From Clostridium beijerinckii (GTDB lineage: Bacteria; Bacillota; Clostridia; Clostridiales; Clostridiaceae), in the NCBI RefSeq assembly GCF_018223745.1, contig NZ_CP073653.1, forward strand, positions 4,824,001-4,888,000: a stretch of 64,000 nucleotides of DNA. The letters run 5' to 3'. A program made the translations under genes and the position numbers. Under the pieces are notes generated by a model. The model searched no databases. It was given only the letters and a program-made list of their open reading frames with translations, and was not told the DNA's origin. This document shows, in pieces, positions 54,233 through 62,929 of this stretch (its first letter is position 1; the number at the start of each line of letters is the position of its first letter).

Positions 54233-55117
54233 TTACTTGTCAGAAGCTTTACCATCTTCTACTGATACAAAATAATCTTCATTCATTCCATACTTCTTAA
54301 GAAGTTTTAATATTGTTCCATCTTTCTTCATTTCATCAATCTGTTCGTTAACTGCATCTGCTAAAGCTTTATCATTTTTTCTAACTGCTGCTGCTATCAT
54401 TCCAGATGTTTCAGCTTTATATGGAGATAATATCTTTAAATTAAGACTGCTATCTTGTGATAGTGTGTATCCGGCAACCATTCCGTCAGTTATACATGCA
54501 TCTACCTTACCAGTATTTACTGCTAACATTAATTCAGATTGACTTCCAAATACTTTAACATCTTTCACTGATCCATCTTGTTGCCACTTTTGAGCTGTTT
54601 CAAGAAACGCTGTACCTTTTTGCCCTCCCAATGTTGCATTCTTTAAATCGTCTTTACTTGCAATTTTTGAATCCTTAGGAATTACTATGGCTTCGCCTTC
54701 CTTATACCATATGTTTGTAAATAATGCTAATTTCTTACGCTCGTCTTTAACATACATTCCATCTGTTACTATATCTACTGTATTATTATTTAACTCAACC
54801 AACAGGTTTTCAAATGGTATTTGCTTCATTTCAACTTTATTAATTCCCAATCTTTTTGCAACTTCTGTTATGATTTCTGCATCAATTCCAGTAAATTCAT
54901 TTGTTTTAGCATCCATAAATGCAAATGGTTCATCATTTGATGAAGCAACTGTTAATACCCCTTTTTCTTTTGCAGCTGCTAATGTATCCTTTGATTTATC
55001 ATTACTTGATGATGTTGATGTAGTACTAGAACTTCCCGAACCACATCCTGTCATAAATCCAATACAACTCATTATAACCATTGTTACAACTAATAATTTT
55101 TTCCCTAGTTTTTTCAT
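54233..55117 (-). CDS. amino acid ABC transporter substrate-binding lipoprotein
   Basis: 294 residues with a lipoprotein signal peptide (lipobox FMTGC, Cys25) and a Ser/Thr-rich linker, then a family 3 extracellular solute-binding domain: LTVASSNDEPFAFMD, GIDAEIITEVAKRLG, DIVTDGMYVKDERKK. Polar amino acids are the usual ligands. It is the second gene of ATPase - binding protein - permease. Confidence 0.92.
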   Translation of the reverse strand: MKKLGKKLLVVTMVIMSCIGFMTGCGSGSSSTTSTSSSNDKSKDTLAAAKEKGVLTVASSNDEPFAFMDAKTNEFTGIDAEIITEVAKRLGINKVEMKQIPFENLLVELNNNTVDIVTDGMYVKDERKKLALFTNIWYKEGEAIVIPKDSKIASKDDLKNATLGGQKGTAFLETAQKWQQDGSVKDVKVFGSQSELMLAVNTGKVDACITDGMVAGYTLSQDSSLNLKILSPYKAETSGMIAAAVRKNDKALADAVNEQIDEMKKDGTILKLLKKYGMNEDYFVSVEDGKASDK

Positions 55118-55198
55118 AATTAATTTCCCCTTTTCGTAATTATTTTTAATGTTGAATCTTTTTATTATCTATAGTAATTTCAAATTTAACATGTGAAT

Positions 55199-55924
55199 TT
55201 AGTTTAAGACTCTAGATAAAAACTCCTTTGTTCTTGGATTTTTGGGATTTGCAAAAATCTCTTTTGGTTTCCCCTCTTCAACTATATAACCCTTGTCCAT
55301 AAAAATTACTCTGTCAGATACATCTCTAGCAAATCCCATTTCATGAGTAACAACTACCATAGTCATACCATCCTTAGCTAATTGCTTCATAACATCTAAC
55401 ACATCACCAACCAATTCTGGATCTAACGCTGATGTAGGTTCATCAAATAAGAGCATCCTTGGTTCCATTGCTAGCGCTCTTGCTATTGCAACTCTTTGCT
55501 GTTGTCCACCAGATAGAGTCCTAGGATATACATCTGCTTTGTCTTTTAAACCAACCTTTTTAAGAAGTTCTAGAGCTATTTCCTCAGCCTCTTTTCTATT
55601 TTTCTTTTTTGTAAGCACAGGTGCCAAAATAACATTTTCTATCACTGTGTGTAGTGGAAATAAATTATATTTTTGAAATACCATTCCTACTTCTTCCCTA
55701 AGAGAACGGCTATCAACATTCTTACCCAGTATATTTTTACCATCATAGAACATTTCCCCACCTGTTGGAACTTCAAATAAATTTAAACACCTTAAAAATG
55801 TGCTTTTACCAGATCCTGATGGTCCTATTATGCAAACTACTTCCCCTTCTTTTATATCCACACTTATATTTTTTAAAACCTCTAGCTCTCCATATTTCTT
55901 TGATAATTCATTAACCTTATACAT
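55199..55924 (-). CDS. polar amino acid ABC transporter ATPase (GlnQ/HisP type)
   Basis: 241 residues with all ABC motifs: Walker A GPSGSGKSTFLR, Q-loop MVFQKYNLFP, signature LSGGQQQRVAIARAL, Walker B MLLFDEPTSALDP and H-loop VTHEMGFARDV. It begins the importer operon, 82 bases before the binding protein gene. Confidence 0.95.
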   Translation of the reverse strand: MYKVNELSKKYGELEVLKNISVDIKEGEVVCIIGPSGSGKSTFLRCLNLFEVPTGGEMFYDGKNILGKNVDSRSLREEVGMVFQKYNLFPLHTVIENVILAPVLTKKKNRKEAEEIALELLKKVGLKDKADVYPRTLSGGQQQRVAIARALAMEPRMLLFDEPTSALDPELVGDVLDVMKQLAKDGMTMVVVTHEMGFARDVSDRVIFMDKGYIVEEGKPKEIFANPKNPRTKEFLSRVLN

Positions 55925-55953
55925 ATTCTCAACTCCACTTCATCTAAAGTAAT

Positions 55954-55991
55954 AAGAAAAAGGCGCACCGTTTTTTCTTACAGTGCGCCTT
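55954..55991 (-). terminator. terminator after the amidase gene
   Basis: AAGGCGCACTG / CGGTGCGCCTT followed by TTTCTT on the minus strand, between the amidase and ABC ATPase genes. Almost the same stem is used at 58465-58499, so the two may be copies. Confidence 0.75.
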
Positions 55992-56204
55992 CGCATTTAA
56001 TATTAAATTATTACATTGTTTTGCGTTAGGATAATATTATCATGGTAGTTACCCTATTTCTATAACCATAAATAACAATTTTTTTGTGCAGTATGCACAC
56101 TATTTGATTCAACACTAAGTTTATTAAATAATGTCTAAATCTATCAATCCAACTACAATTTGTATGCAATATCTAACTTCCTTGTTAAATATTTTAACTT
56201 GTAA

Positions 56205-57023
56205 TTACTCTTTTATTATCTCTTTGTATAGTTCAGGTCTTCTATCTTGAAATAAAGTGTAGTATTCTGATCTAAGCTTTCTAGGCAATTCTAAATCTAT
56301 TTCCCCAGATACTATTCCCTCTATCTCATCATTTAACTCTTTTAATGGTCTTCCAACAGGATCTACTATTTTACTATGGCCAAAAAAGCCCAATTCTTTA
56401 TCTTGTCCAATTCTATTAGCTGCTACTAAATATATGCAATTATCAAATGCTCGTGCTCTTGTTACTAGATCCCAATCATCAGAATATGGCTTTTCCCAAT
56501 TAGTATTAACCACAAGAAGCTCAGCCCCTTTCAAGCAATACGTCCTTGCAACTTCAGGAAATGCAGTATCCCAGCAAATCATTACTCCAATTTTTCCAAA
56601 AGAGGTATTAAAAATCGGGAACTCACAGCCTGCTTTAAAATATCTTTTTTCTGTATCAAATAGATGTACTTTTCTATATACTCCTGCCACTCTCCCGCTA
56701 CTATCTATACACACAGATGAATTGTAAAGAACATCTGTTAGATTACCATCTCTTTCTGGAAAGCCATAAACTATATTGGTCCCAAATTTTTTTGCAAGTT
56801 CACTTATGACTTTTATACTATTACTACTTTCCACTACTTCAGCTAGTTCTTTAAATTTATTACCACATTCATATCCAGATGTTATTAACTCAGGAAATAC
56901 TATTAAGTCAGTTTCACTATCTTTCTCCATAATCTCATTTATGAATGTAACCATCTTTTCTAAATTATACTTTACATTATTTAGTTTTGGCTCCATTTGA
57001 ACGCAAGTAACTTTTATTTTCAT
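56205..57023 (-). CDS. nitrilase-superfamily carbon-nitrogen hydrolase
   Basis: 272 residues with the Glu-Lys-Cys catalytic triad: Glu in FPELITSGYE, Lys in YRKVHLFDTE and Cys in VMICWDTAFPEVAR. This branch includes omega-amidases and N-carbamoylputrescine amidases; the substrate is probably an amide of a small carboxylic or amino acid. Its first 47 bases overlap the end of the permease gene, so the two are co-translated and the permease may bring in the substrate. Confidence 0.88.
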   Translation of the reverse strand: MKIKVTCVQMEPKLNNVKYNLEKMVTFINEIMEKDSETDLIVFPELITSGYECGNKFKELAEVVESSNSIKVISELAKKFGTNIVYGFPERDGNLTDVLYNSSVCIDSSGRVAGVYRKVHLFDTEKRYFKAGCEFPIFNTSFGKIGVMICWDTAFPEVARTYCLKGAELLVVNTNWEKPYSDDWDLVTRARAFDNCIYLVAANRIGQDKELGFFGHSKIVDPVGRPLKELNDEIEGIVSGEIDLELPRKLRSEYYTLFQDRRPELYKEIIKE

Positions 57024-58422
57024 CTTTCCATCCCCTTACTTCTAATACGTAACCCTCTCTCTTTTCATCACTTTTAATCTTACTTTTTCCAAATATATTA
57101 CTAATAACAAAACCTATTACAATCCATGCCAATACTATATATGGGAATAGGTTATTAGGAAACTCTGGTATAGGATAAACATTAGAATATAATACATATA
57201 ACAAGGCTGCTATTGATGCTATTGGTATTATTAAATGAGTTTTTCCCCATACTTTGTTTCTTGTAAAATAAACCATAGCTCCTATACTTGTAAATATATA
57301 CGAAACAAGTATAGCTAATGATCCTATTGTTGCCAAATAACCAAACACTTCTATACCATCATGTTTAAATAATGCAATTTGAACTATATCTGATATTATT
57401 ATTATTAATATCAATCCAAAATATGGTGTATTGTGTTTAGGATGTATTTTCATCATCGCTTTTGGCATTATTCCATCTCTACCTAATGCAAATAACATTC
57501 TTGAACCAGCACAGTAAGATCCAAGCGCACAAGAAAAGTTTGAACATGCAGCAACCAACATCAATATTGTACCAAATCCTGCTGTCATATATTTTGTTGA
57601 TAAATCTGAAAGTGGAAGTGTTGAAGAAGATAACGCCTCAAGTCCTTTTGCATCAAGACCAAAACCTATAACTTGTGCATAACTACAAACTAAATAAAAT
57701 AAACCTGATAAAAATACAGCACTTATTATTGCTATTGGAATGAATTTTTTAGGATTCTTTGTTTCTTCACCTAAACTTGAAGCACTTTCAAAACCTATAA
57801 AAGAAAGAAATGCAAATACTGAAGTTGAAGCTAAAGCTGATGTGCTAACCCCGTTACTCTTAAAAGGAATCAAGCTCAAACCATTTGTAGTACCAACTTT
57901 AATTAAAATTACAACTGAAAGTAGTAGTATAAGCAATATTGATATTCCTTCTATTACTAGAATAATTCTATTACATATCTTTGCATCAATGATTCCTAAT
58001 GCAATCATTGCAATAGATGCTATTATTGAGATTGGCATCCAATTTACATGAAATCCAAATACAGATAAAAATCCAGAGAAGAAATTACCAAACCCTGCTG
58101 CAGTGCCTCCTGCTAATGCAATATAGGCAAGTAATAGTGCCCATCCAGATGTAAATCCCATTTTATTTCCTAGGGCTGTTTTAGTAAAAGCATAAAGTGA
58201 GCCTGATGCAGATATATAATGATTAAATTTTATAATCGAATATGATACAAGACCTACTACTATAGTTGAAATTAGAAATACAAGTGGTGCAGAAAACGAG
58301 CATGTCTGCGCCATTAGAGATATATTTAATGACATCGCTGCTGTTGGTGCTATAATAGCCACTGATAAAGCCACTGTTTCAATAATACTTAAATTATCCT
58401 TCTTTAAACCTGATTTTTCCAT
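56977..58422 (-). CDS. APC superfamily amino acid permease
   Basis: About 481 residues and twelve membrane helices. APC signatures: SIIETVALSVAIIAPTAAMS near the N-terminus, GSLYAFTKTALGNKMGF, and FIGFESASSLGEETKNPKKF. It belongs to the amine/amino-acid group (GABA, putrescine or similar). ATG 58422 is chosen for its GGAGGAAT site; the longer frame to 58503 would run through a terminator stem. It overlaps the amidase gene. Confidence 0.9.
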   Translation of the reverse strand: MEKSGLKKDNLSIIETVALSVAIIAPTAAMSLNISLMAQTCSFSAPLVFLISTIVVGLVSYSIIKFNHYISASGSLYAFTKTALGNKMGFTSGWALLLAYIALAGGTAAGFGNFFSGFLSVFGFHVNWMPISIIASIAMIALGIIDAKICNRIILVIEGISILLILLLSVVILIKVGTTNGLSLIPFKSNGVSTSALASTSVFAFLSFIGFESASSLGEETKNPKKFIPIAIISAVFLSGLFYLVCSYAQVIGFGLDAKGLEALSSSTLPLSDLSTKYMTAGFGTILMLVAACSNFSCALGSYCAGSRMLFALGRDGIMPKAMMKIHPKHNTPYFGLILIIIISDIVQIALFKHDGIEVFGYLATIGSLAILVSYIFTSIGAMVYFTRNKVWGKTHLIIPIASIAALLYVLYSNVYPIPEFPNNLFPYIVLAWIVIGFVISNIFGKSKIKSDEKREGYVLEVRGWKDENKSYLRSNGAKTK

Positions 58423-58464
58423 AATTATTCCTCCTAATAAATATTTTTTTAATCTTGATAACAC

Positions 58465-58499
58465 AAAAGGCGCACTGATTTTTATTTCAGTGCGCCTTT
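58465..58499 (-). terminator. terminator of the iron alcohol dehydrogenase gene
   Basis: AAAGGCGCACTG / CAGTGCGCCTTT, a perfect 12-base stem, 31 bases after the dehydrogenase stop and within the leader of the permease gene. Confidence 0.8.
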
Positions 58500-58529
58500 G
58501 CATCTAATAAATTATTTTAAATTTCTATA

Positions 58530-59660
58530 TTATAATGACTTGTAATATATATCCTTAATTTCTTCTAATGAAAATTCCTTAGGATGATTTGCTATACTTG
58601 GTTTTGAAACCTTCATACAGTTTTCAGCCATCCATTCTACATCTTTTTCTGTAATCCCAAGCTCTCCTAAAGTAACTTTCAAATCAATTTTTTTCAGAAA
58701 GTTTCTTATAGCATCTGCACAATCTTTTGCATCAGTTCCTCCTAATAATTTAGATATGTTACTGTACTTTTCTAAATTACTTTCCCACGATTTTTCAGCA
58801 ATAATTGGTGTAAGGGCTGCCAATCCTTTGCCATGAACAATATCATGTAATCCGCTAGCTGGATGTTCAAGTCCATGAGGTGCAGTTACTCCTGCTATTC
58901 CTATCACCATTCCACCTAATGTACTTGCTAAAGTTACACTATCCCATGCATCTAAATCACTTGGATCATTGTACACTTTAATTAAGTTCTCTGATAATAA
59001 TTTTATTCCATAAAATGCTTTCATATCTGTTAATGGCTGTCCTATTTTTGATAAATACGCTTCCATATTATGCGCTAATGCATCAAATCCAACAGATGCA
59101 AGTATGCTCTTTGGCATTGTCACCATAAGTTCTGGGTCAATAATTGATGCTTTTGCAATAATTATATTTGTTCTAAGGGATTTCTTATCCTTAGTTTCAG
59201 GATTTGTAAGAACTGAAAAACAGTTTCCTTCACTTCCAGTCCCACATGTTGTCGGAACTAGAACTATAGGCAATGCTTCACTCCCTTGTTTAATACCAAA
59301 TATATATTCTGATATATCTCCAGGATTTTTAGCTGAAAAGGCTATACTCTTGGCTGCATCCATAATGCTTCCACCACCAAGTCCTAAAACAACATCACAT
59401 CCAGTTTCTTTTATAACATCTACACCTTCATATACAGTTGTAGTAAGTGGATTTTGTTCTACTTTATCAAAAATTTCATATTGAACTTTTGCTTCATTCA
59501 ACAAATCTATGGTTTTATCAAGTAAACCACTTTTTTTTGTACTGTTTCTCCCAGTTACAATAAGCGCTTTCTTTCCATACTTAGCAACCTCAGTTCCTAT
59601 TTCATTACTTCTCCCTCTCCCAAATAGAAGATTTATTGGTAAATTATAATTAAAATTCAT
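58530..59660 (-). CDS. iron-containing alcohol dehydrogenase
   Basis: 376-residue group III dehydrogenase. NAD(P) is bound by GLGGGSIMDAAKSIA; the metal ligands are Asp and His in GFDALAHNMEAY and His in HGLEHPASGLHDIVHGKG. Related proteins reduce butyraldehyde, 4-hydroxybutyrate/succinate semialdehyde or lactaldehyde. Next to a GABA-type aminotransferase, a 4-hydroxybutyrate dehydrogenase role is attractive but unproven. A stem with a T-run lies upstream (59767-59800). Confidence 0.9.
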   Translation of the reverse strand: MNFNYNLPINLLFGRGRSNEIGTEVAKYGKKALIVTGRNSTKKSGLLDKTIDLLNEAKVQYEIFDKVEQNPLTTTVYEGVDVIKETGCDVVLGLGGGSIMDAAKSIAFSAKNPGDISEYIFGIKQGSEALPIVLVPTTCGTGSEGNCFSVLTNPETKDKKSLRTNIIIAKASIIDPELMVTMPKSILASVGFDALAHNMEAYLSKIGQPLTDMKAFYGIKLLSENLIKVYNDPSDLDAWDSVTLASTLGGMVIGIAGVTAPHGLEHPASGLHDIVHGKGLAALTPIIAEKSWESNLEKYSNISKLLGGTDAKDCADAIRNFLKKIDLKVTLGELGITEKDVEWMAENCMKVSKPSIANHPKEFSLEEIKDIYYKSL

Positions 59661-59766
59661 TTTAACTCCCCCTAAGTAGTTTAATTGTTGATTCTAAACT
59701 ACCGATAATTTCTGTTTAGCTTAGCATTTTCTTATAATCTTAATTTTCAATAAAAGAATATAAAAA

Positions 59767-59800
59767 AATGCCTTTATTAATAATAAAGACACCTTTGTCA
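59767..59800 (-). other. stem with T-run upstream of the alcohol dehydrogenase gene
   Basis: On the minus strand TGTCTTTATT faces AATAAAGGCA and is followed by TTTTTTTAT. There is no gene upstream on that strand for about 1 kb, so it may be an attenuator in the dehydrogenase leader. The rest of 59661-59940 is AT-rich without recognised features. Confidence 0.4.
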
Positions 59801-59949
59801 AAACTATAATACCATATTGGCAATATATATTCTATAATTTTATAGACAATAATTTAGTGCAGATTGGACAATTAATAATTTTCTTGTTATTTCAGTGTTA
59901 ATACTAAAATTTTCAGCTATAAGATAAATATTCATAAACAAATAAATAT

Positions 59950-59992
59950 TGTAACTTTTGTTACATACTTATTATCATATAAAAACTATACT
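59950..59992 (+). promoter_or_regulatory. CRP/FNR-type palindrome and promoter of the hemerythrin-like gene
   Basis: TGTAACTTTTGTTACA (59950-59965) is a perfect 16-base palindrome. A TATACT -10 lies at 59987-59992 without a good -35. The palindrome centre is 41.5 bases before the expected start point, the class II activator position of CRP/FNR proteins. GTAAC-N4-GTTAC resembles sites described for HcpR in clostridia. Confidence 0.6.
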
Positions 59993-60030
59993 TTAGTTAA
60001 TGAATTACAAATATTAATGAGGTGTTAATT

Positions 60031-60441
60031 ATGAATATAGATAATTTGATGAGAGAACATAAAGGTATTTTTGAGGAAATAAATTATATAAATGAGTCAA
60101 TTAATAATAAAAAATTCGAATCTGATCTTTTGGATATAACTACTCATATAAACAAACTTGCTGGAAAGTTGAAAATTCATCTAAGTTCAGAGGACAAATT
60201 TTTATACCCTAATCTACTTAATGGAGATGATAATAAACTTAAAAACCTAGCAAATTCATATATTAATGAAATGGGTGGAATTTCAGATACATTTACAAAT
60301 TATAAAAATAAATTTAATACAAAGAGTAAAATAATATCTGAAGGCAATGAAGTTTTTACAAGCGAAACAAAAAAAATCTTAGTTGCTATAGAAAAGAGAA
60401 TTAGTAAAGAAGAAAGTGAGTTATATAAATTAATTAGATAA
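60031..60441 (+). CDS. hemerythrin-like HHE domain protein
   Basis: 136-residue four-helix protein. The HHE pattern is visible in MREHKGIFEEI (His8 or so), an H in the second helix (ITTHINKLAGKLKIHLSSEDKFLYPNL, with the HxxxE pair) and Glu-rich later helices. Such di-iron proteins bind O2 or NO or repair iron centres. Start ATG 60031 after TGAGGTG; the GTG at 60022 lies within the ribosome site. Lys, Asn and Ile rich. Monocistronic, under a CRP/FNR-type site; element E7 starts 29 bases after the stop. Confidence 0.78.
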   Translation: MNIDNLMREHKGIFEEINYINESINNKKFESDLLDITTHINKLAGKLKIHLSSEDKFLYPNLLNGDDNKLKNLANSYINEMGGISDTFTNYKNKFNTKSKIISEGNEVFTSETKKILVAIEKRISKEESELYKLIR

Positions 60442-60470
60442 ATTTATATAATACTTCGCATCTAATCACA

Positions 60471-60742
60471 TATAGGGTTCCGCAATGAGAATCGAACTTA
60501 TGTGAATCCCCAACGAAATTGAATACATATTTGTTCCATAGGACTATGAAAATTTCGCTGAAAGGTTCTAAATGGCAGGTTGCACCCATTACTGCATGTT
60601 CCCACTTTCAGTGTGACAGGCAGTAAATGGAACAACCTCCCCTTAAGAACCTAAGCAGCTTATTTTCAAATGCCTACTACACAAATATGTATCCAATTTC
60701 TATGTTTGTGATATCTCAAATTTTCAAGTTGGAACCCTATAG
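60471..60742 (+). repeat. large foldback element E7 (about 272 bp)
   Basis: Ends TATAGGGTTCC and GGAACCCTATA pair. TACATATTTGT faces ACAAATATGTA, and the core is AGGTTGCACCCATTACTG facing CAGTAAATGGAACAACCT with a loop CACTTTCAGTGTGA. It is oriented with the hemerythrin-like gene that ends 29 bases upstream. Confidence 0.8.
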
Positions 60743-60821
60743 ACAAATAAGTGTTGAACTTATGCATATAGCTTATTGTTGGTTTATCTATACCAAATCT
60801 ATAATCTTATATACCGAAAAT

Positions 60822-60857
60822 AAACTCAATTCACTTAAAACTAAGCGAATTGAGTTT
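60822..60857 (-). terminator. terminator of cysK
   Basis: AAACTCAATTC and CTTA pair with TAAG and GAATTGAGTTT; ATTTTC follows on the minus strand, 24 bases after the stop. Confidence 0.8.
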
Positions 60858-60880
60858 ATAAATGCTTTTCCTATATATTC

Positions 60881-61816
60881 TTATTTATCTTCAAATAATG
60901 CAGTTGATAAATAACGTTCTCCTGTATCTGGTAATAATGCCACCACTGTTTTTCCTGCATTCTCTGGACGTTTTGCTAATTCTGTTGCAGCAAATGCAGC
61001 AGCTCCTGATGAAATACCAACAAGTAAACCTTCTGTTTTAGATAATTCCCTAGCAGCAGAAAATGCTTCTTCTGTTGTTATTTTTATAATTTCATCATAT
61101 ATTTTTGTATTTAAAACGTCTGGTACAAATCCAGCACCAATTCCTTGTATTTTGTGAGGACCTGATTTACCTTCTGATAAAACTGGTGAATCCGCTGGTT
61201 CTACTGCAACAATTTTAATATCTGGATTTTTAGATTTTAAGTATTCTCCAACTCCTGTAACAGTTCCACCTGTACCAACACCTGCAACAAATATATCTAC
61301 TTTTCCATCTGTGTCTTCCCATATTTCAGGACCAGTTGTATTTTTATGAACTTCTGGATTCGCTGGATTTACAAATTGTCCTGGTATAAATGAATTTGGA
61401 GTCTCATTTGCTAACTCACTTGCCTTAGCTATAGCTCCTTTCATTCCTTTTGCTCCTTCAGTTAGAACTATCTCAGCTCCATAAGCTTTTATAAGACTAC
61501 GTCTTTCTACACTCATTGTTTCTGGCATAACAATTATAACCTTATACCCTTTTGCAGTACCTACAGATGCAATACCGATTCCTGTATTACCACTAGTTGG
61601 CTCAATTATTACTGATCCTGGTTTTAATAAACCTTTGTTTTCAGCATCTTCTATCATAGCCTTTGCAATTCTATCTTTAACGCTTCCTGCTGGATTAAAA
61701 TACTCCAACTTAGCTAATATTGTTCCTTTTAAATCTTTTCCCTTACTATAATTTGCAACTTCTAATAATGGGGTTTTACCTACTAATTCTGCTAAATTCT
61801 TATATATCTTTGACAT
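60881..61816 (-). CDS. cysK: cysteine synthase A (O-acetylserine sulfhydrylase)
   Basis: Makes cysteine from O-acetylserine and sulfide. 311 residues; PLP Lys47 in NPAGSVKDRIA, the substrate loop EPTSGNTGIGIA and the phosphate-binding GVGTGGTVTGVG. The C-terminal end is short, as in other CysK. Start ATG 61816 follows AAGGAGTGG. It stands alone with its own promoter and terminator. Confidence 0.95.
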   Translation of the reverse strand: MSKIYKNLAELVGKTPLLEVANYSKGKDLKGTILAKLEYFNPAGSVKDRIAKAMIEDAENKGLLKPGSVIIEPTSGNTGIGIASVGTAKGYKVIIVMPETMSVERRSLIKAYGAEIVLTEGAKGMKGAIAKASELANETPNSFIPGQFVNPANPEVHKNTTGPEIWEDTDGKVDIFVAGVGTGGTVTGVGEYLKSKNPDIKIVAVEPADSPVLSEGKSGPHKIQGIGAGFVPDVLNTKIYDEIIKITTEEAFSAARELSKTEGLLVGISSGAAAFAATELAKRPENAGKTVVALLPDTGERYLSTALFEDK

Positions 61817-61870
61817 TCCAACCACTCCTTAAACTTTCTCATATAATTCTTATCAGTTTACTATGTTATA

Positions 61871-61899
61871 AGTATATTCTTCTGTTTTTATATAGTCAA
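61871..61899 (-). promoter_or_regulatory. promoter of cysK
   Basis: TTGACT, 17 bases, TATACT on the minus strand, 55 bases before the ATG. The leader is too short for a T-box. In 61900-62111 only AT-rich sequence was seen. Confidence 0.7.
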
Positions 61900-62111
61900 T
61901 ACTTTTTTGTATTTTTTAAAAAGTTTTGACTAAATTACATATATATGCAATTGATGATAAATATACATACTAATAATTATTTTAAAAAATAAAATAGTAA
62001 ATTTTTATTTTTGATATATTATTACATTCTATTTTCTAACTATTTATAGTAATTTATTCACAATTCAATTATTACTAATTTTTAAAGAAGAAAGTTTAAG
62101 GTGACTTTAGA

Positions 62112-62150
62112 TAAATTCTGTCTTGTGCTTCAAACTCTTTTTATATGTGT
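62112..62150 (+). repeat. single unit related to the tandem hairpin array near parC
   Basis: TAAATTCTGTCTTGTGCTTC followed by AAACTCTTTTTATATGTGTAG matches the unit pattern at 18951-19176. Weak match. Confidence 0.35.
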
Positions 62151-62167
62151 AGATTTCCTACAGAATA

Positions 62168-62211
62168 AAAAATAAGCAAATTCCTAGACTCAGGATATTT
62201 TGCTTATTTTT
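62168..62211 (-). terminator. terminator of the nitroreductase gene
   Basis: AAAAATAAGCAAA / TTTGCTTATTTTT with an inner CCT/AGG pair, 48 bases after the stop; T-runs on both strands. Confidence 0.8.
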
Positions 62212-62258
62212 CTCTATATTGAAACACATCTTGATTCTGATATTTGTTTTAATAGATA

Positions 62259-62780
62259 TTACTTTATGAATTTAATCACTCCATCTTTTCTTCCGTGTGC
62301 CTTCGGTGTATTAGCCGGATACCCTAAAGCTGCCATTCCCCAAACAATATGATTTTCAGGTATTTCAAAGCTATTTAATACTTCTCTTACTTCTTTTTCA
62401 TCACAAATATTCTTTAATTGATTAACCCAACATGAACCTATTCCTAGTGAATTTGCCATTAAGAATATATTTTCTAATGCACAAGAACAATCCGCAAGTC
62501 CATTTGTATTATCTCTATCATTAGACAACATAATTAAAGTTGGAGGCGCATAAAAGTTATATCCAGCATCCCTTTTCAAAGCTTCTCTAACTACTTTTGC
62601 AAGCTTCTCCATCTTTTCTTTGCTTTGAACAACTGTGAACTGCCAACTTTGTTTGTTCATTCCGCTTGGTGCATTTACACCTGCCTGTAAAATTAAATCT
62701 AATTCTTCATCTTTTAACTGTTCTTCCTTAAAAGCTCTCACACTTCTTCTTGTTAATATGTTTTGTAATACTTCATTCAT
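62259..62780 (-). CDS. nitroreductase family flavoprotein
   Basis: 173-residue FMN-dependent oxidoreductase. Family features: the N-terminal RRSVRAFKEEQL, GVNAPSGMNKQSWQF, and the C-terminal GMAALGYPANTPKAHGRK. The short form with LADCSCALENIFLMANSLGIGSCW is typical of clostridial enzymes annotated only by family. Substrate unknown. The divergent spacing does not link it to neighbours other than the AraC gene just upstream. Confidence 0.9.
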   Translation of the reverse strand: MNEVLQNILTRRSVRAFKEEQLKDEELDLILQAGVNAPSGMNKQSWQFTVVQSKEKMEKLAKVVREALKRDAGYNFYAPPTLIMLSNDRDNTNGLADCSCALENIFLMANSLGIGSCWVNQLKNICDEKEVREVLNSFEIPENHIVWGMAALGYPANTPKAHGRKDGVIKFIK

Positions 62781-62929
62781 GATAACATCTCCTTTTACGC
62801 AAAAATGTTTATACGTTATTTTTCCATTTAATTTAAAGATAATTAATTATAGTTTTATATTTAAATTATACCACTATATTAATTTTATAACTAATTGCAC
62901 TAAGCAGTTTTTAATTAACATCAGCTTTT

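Noticed and set aside
61817..61930. T-box or S-box leader for cysK
   Set aside because: The promoter gives a leader of under 60 bases, with no antiterminator or specifier elements.
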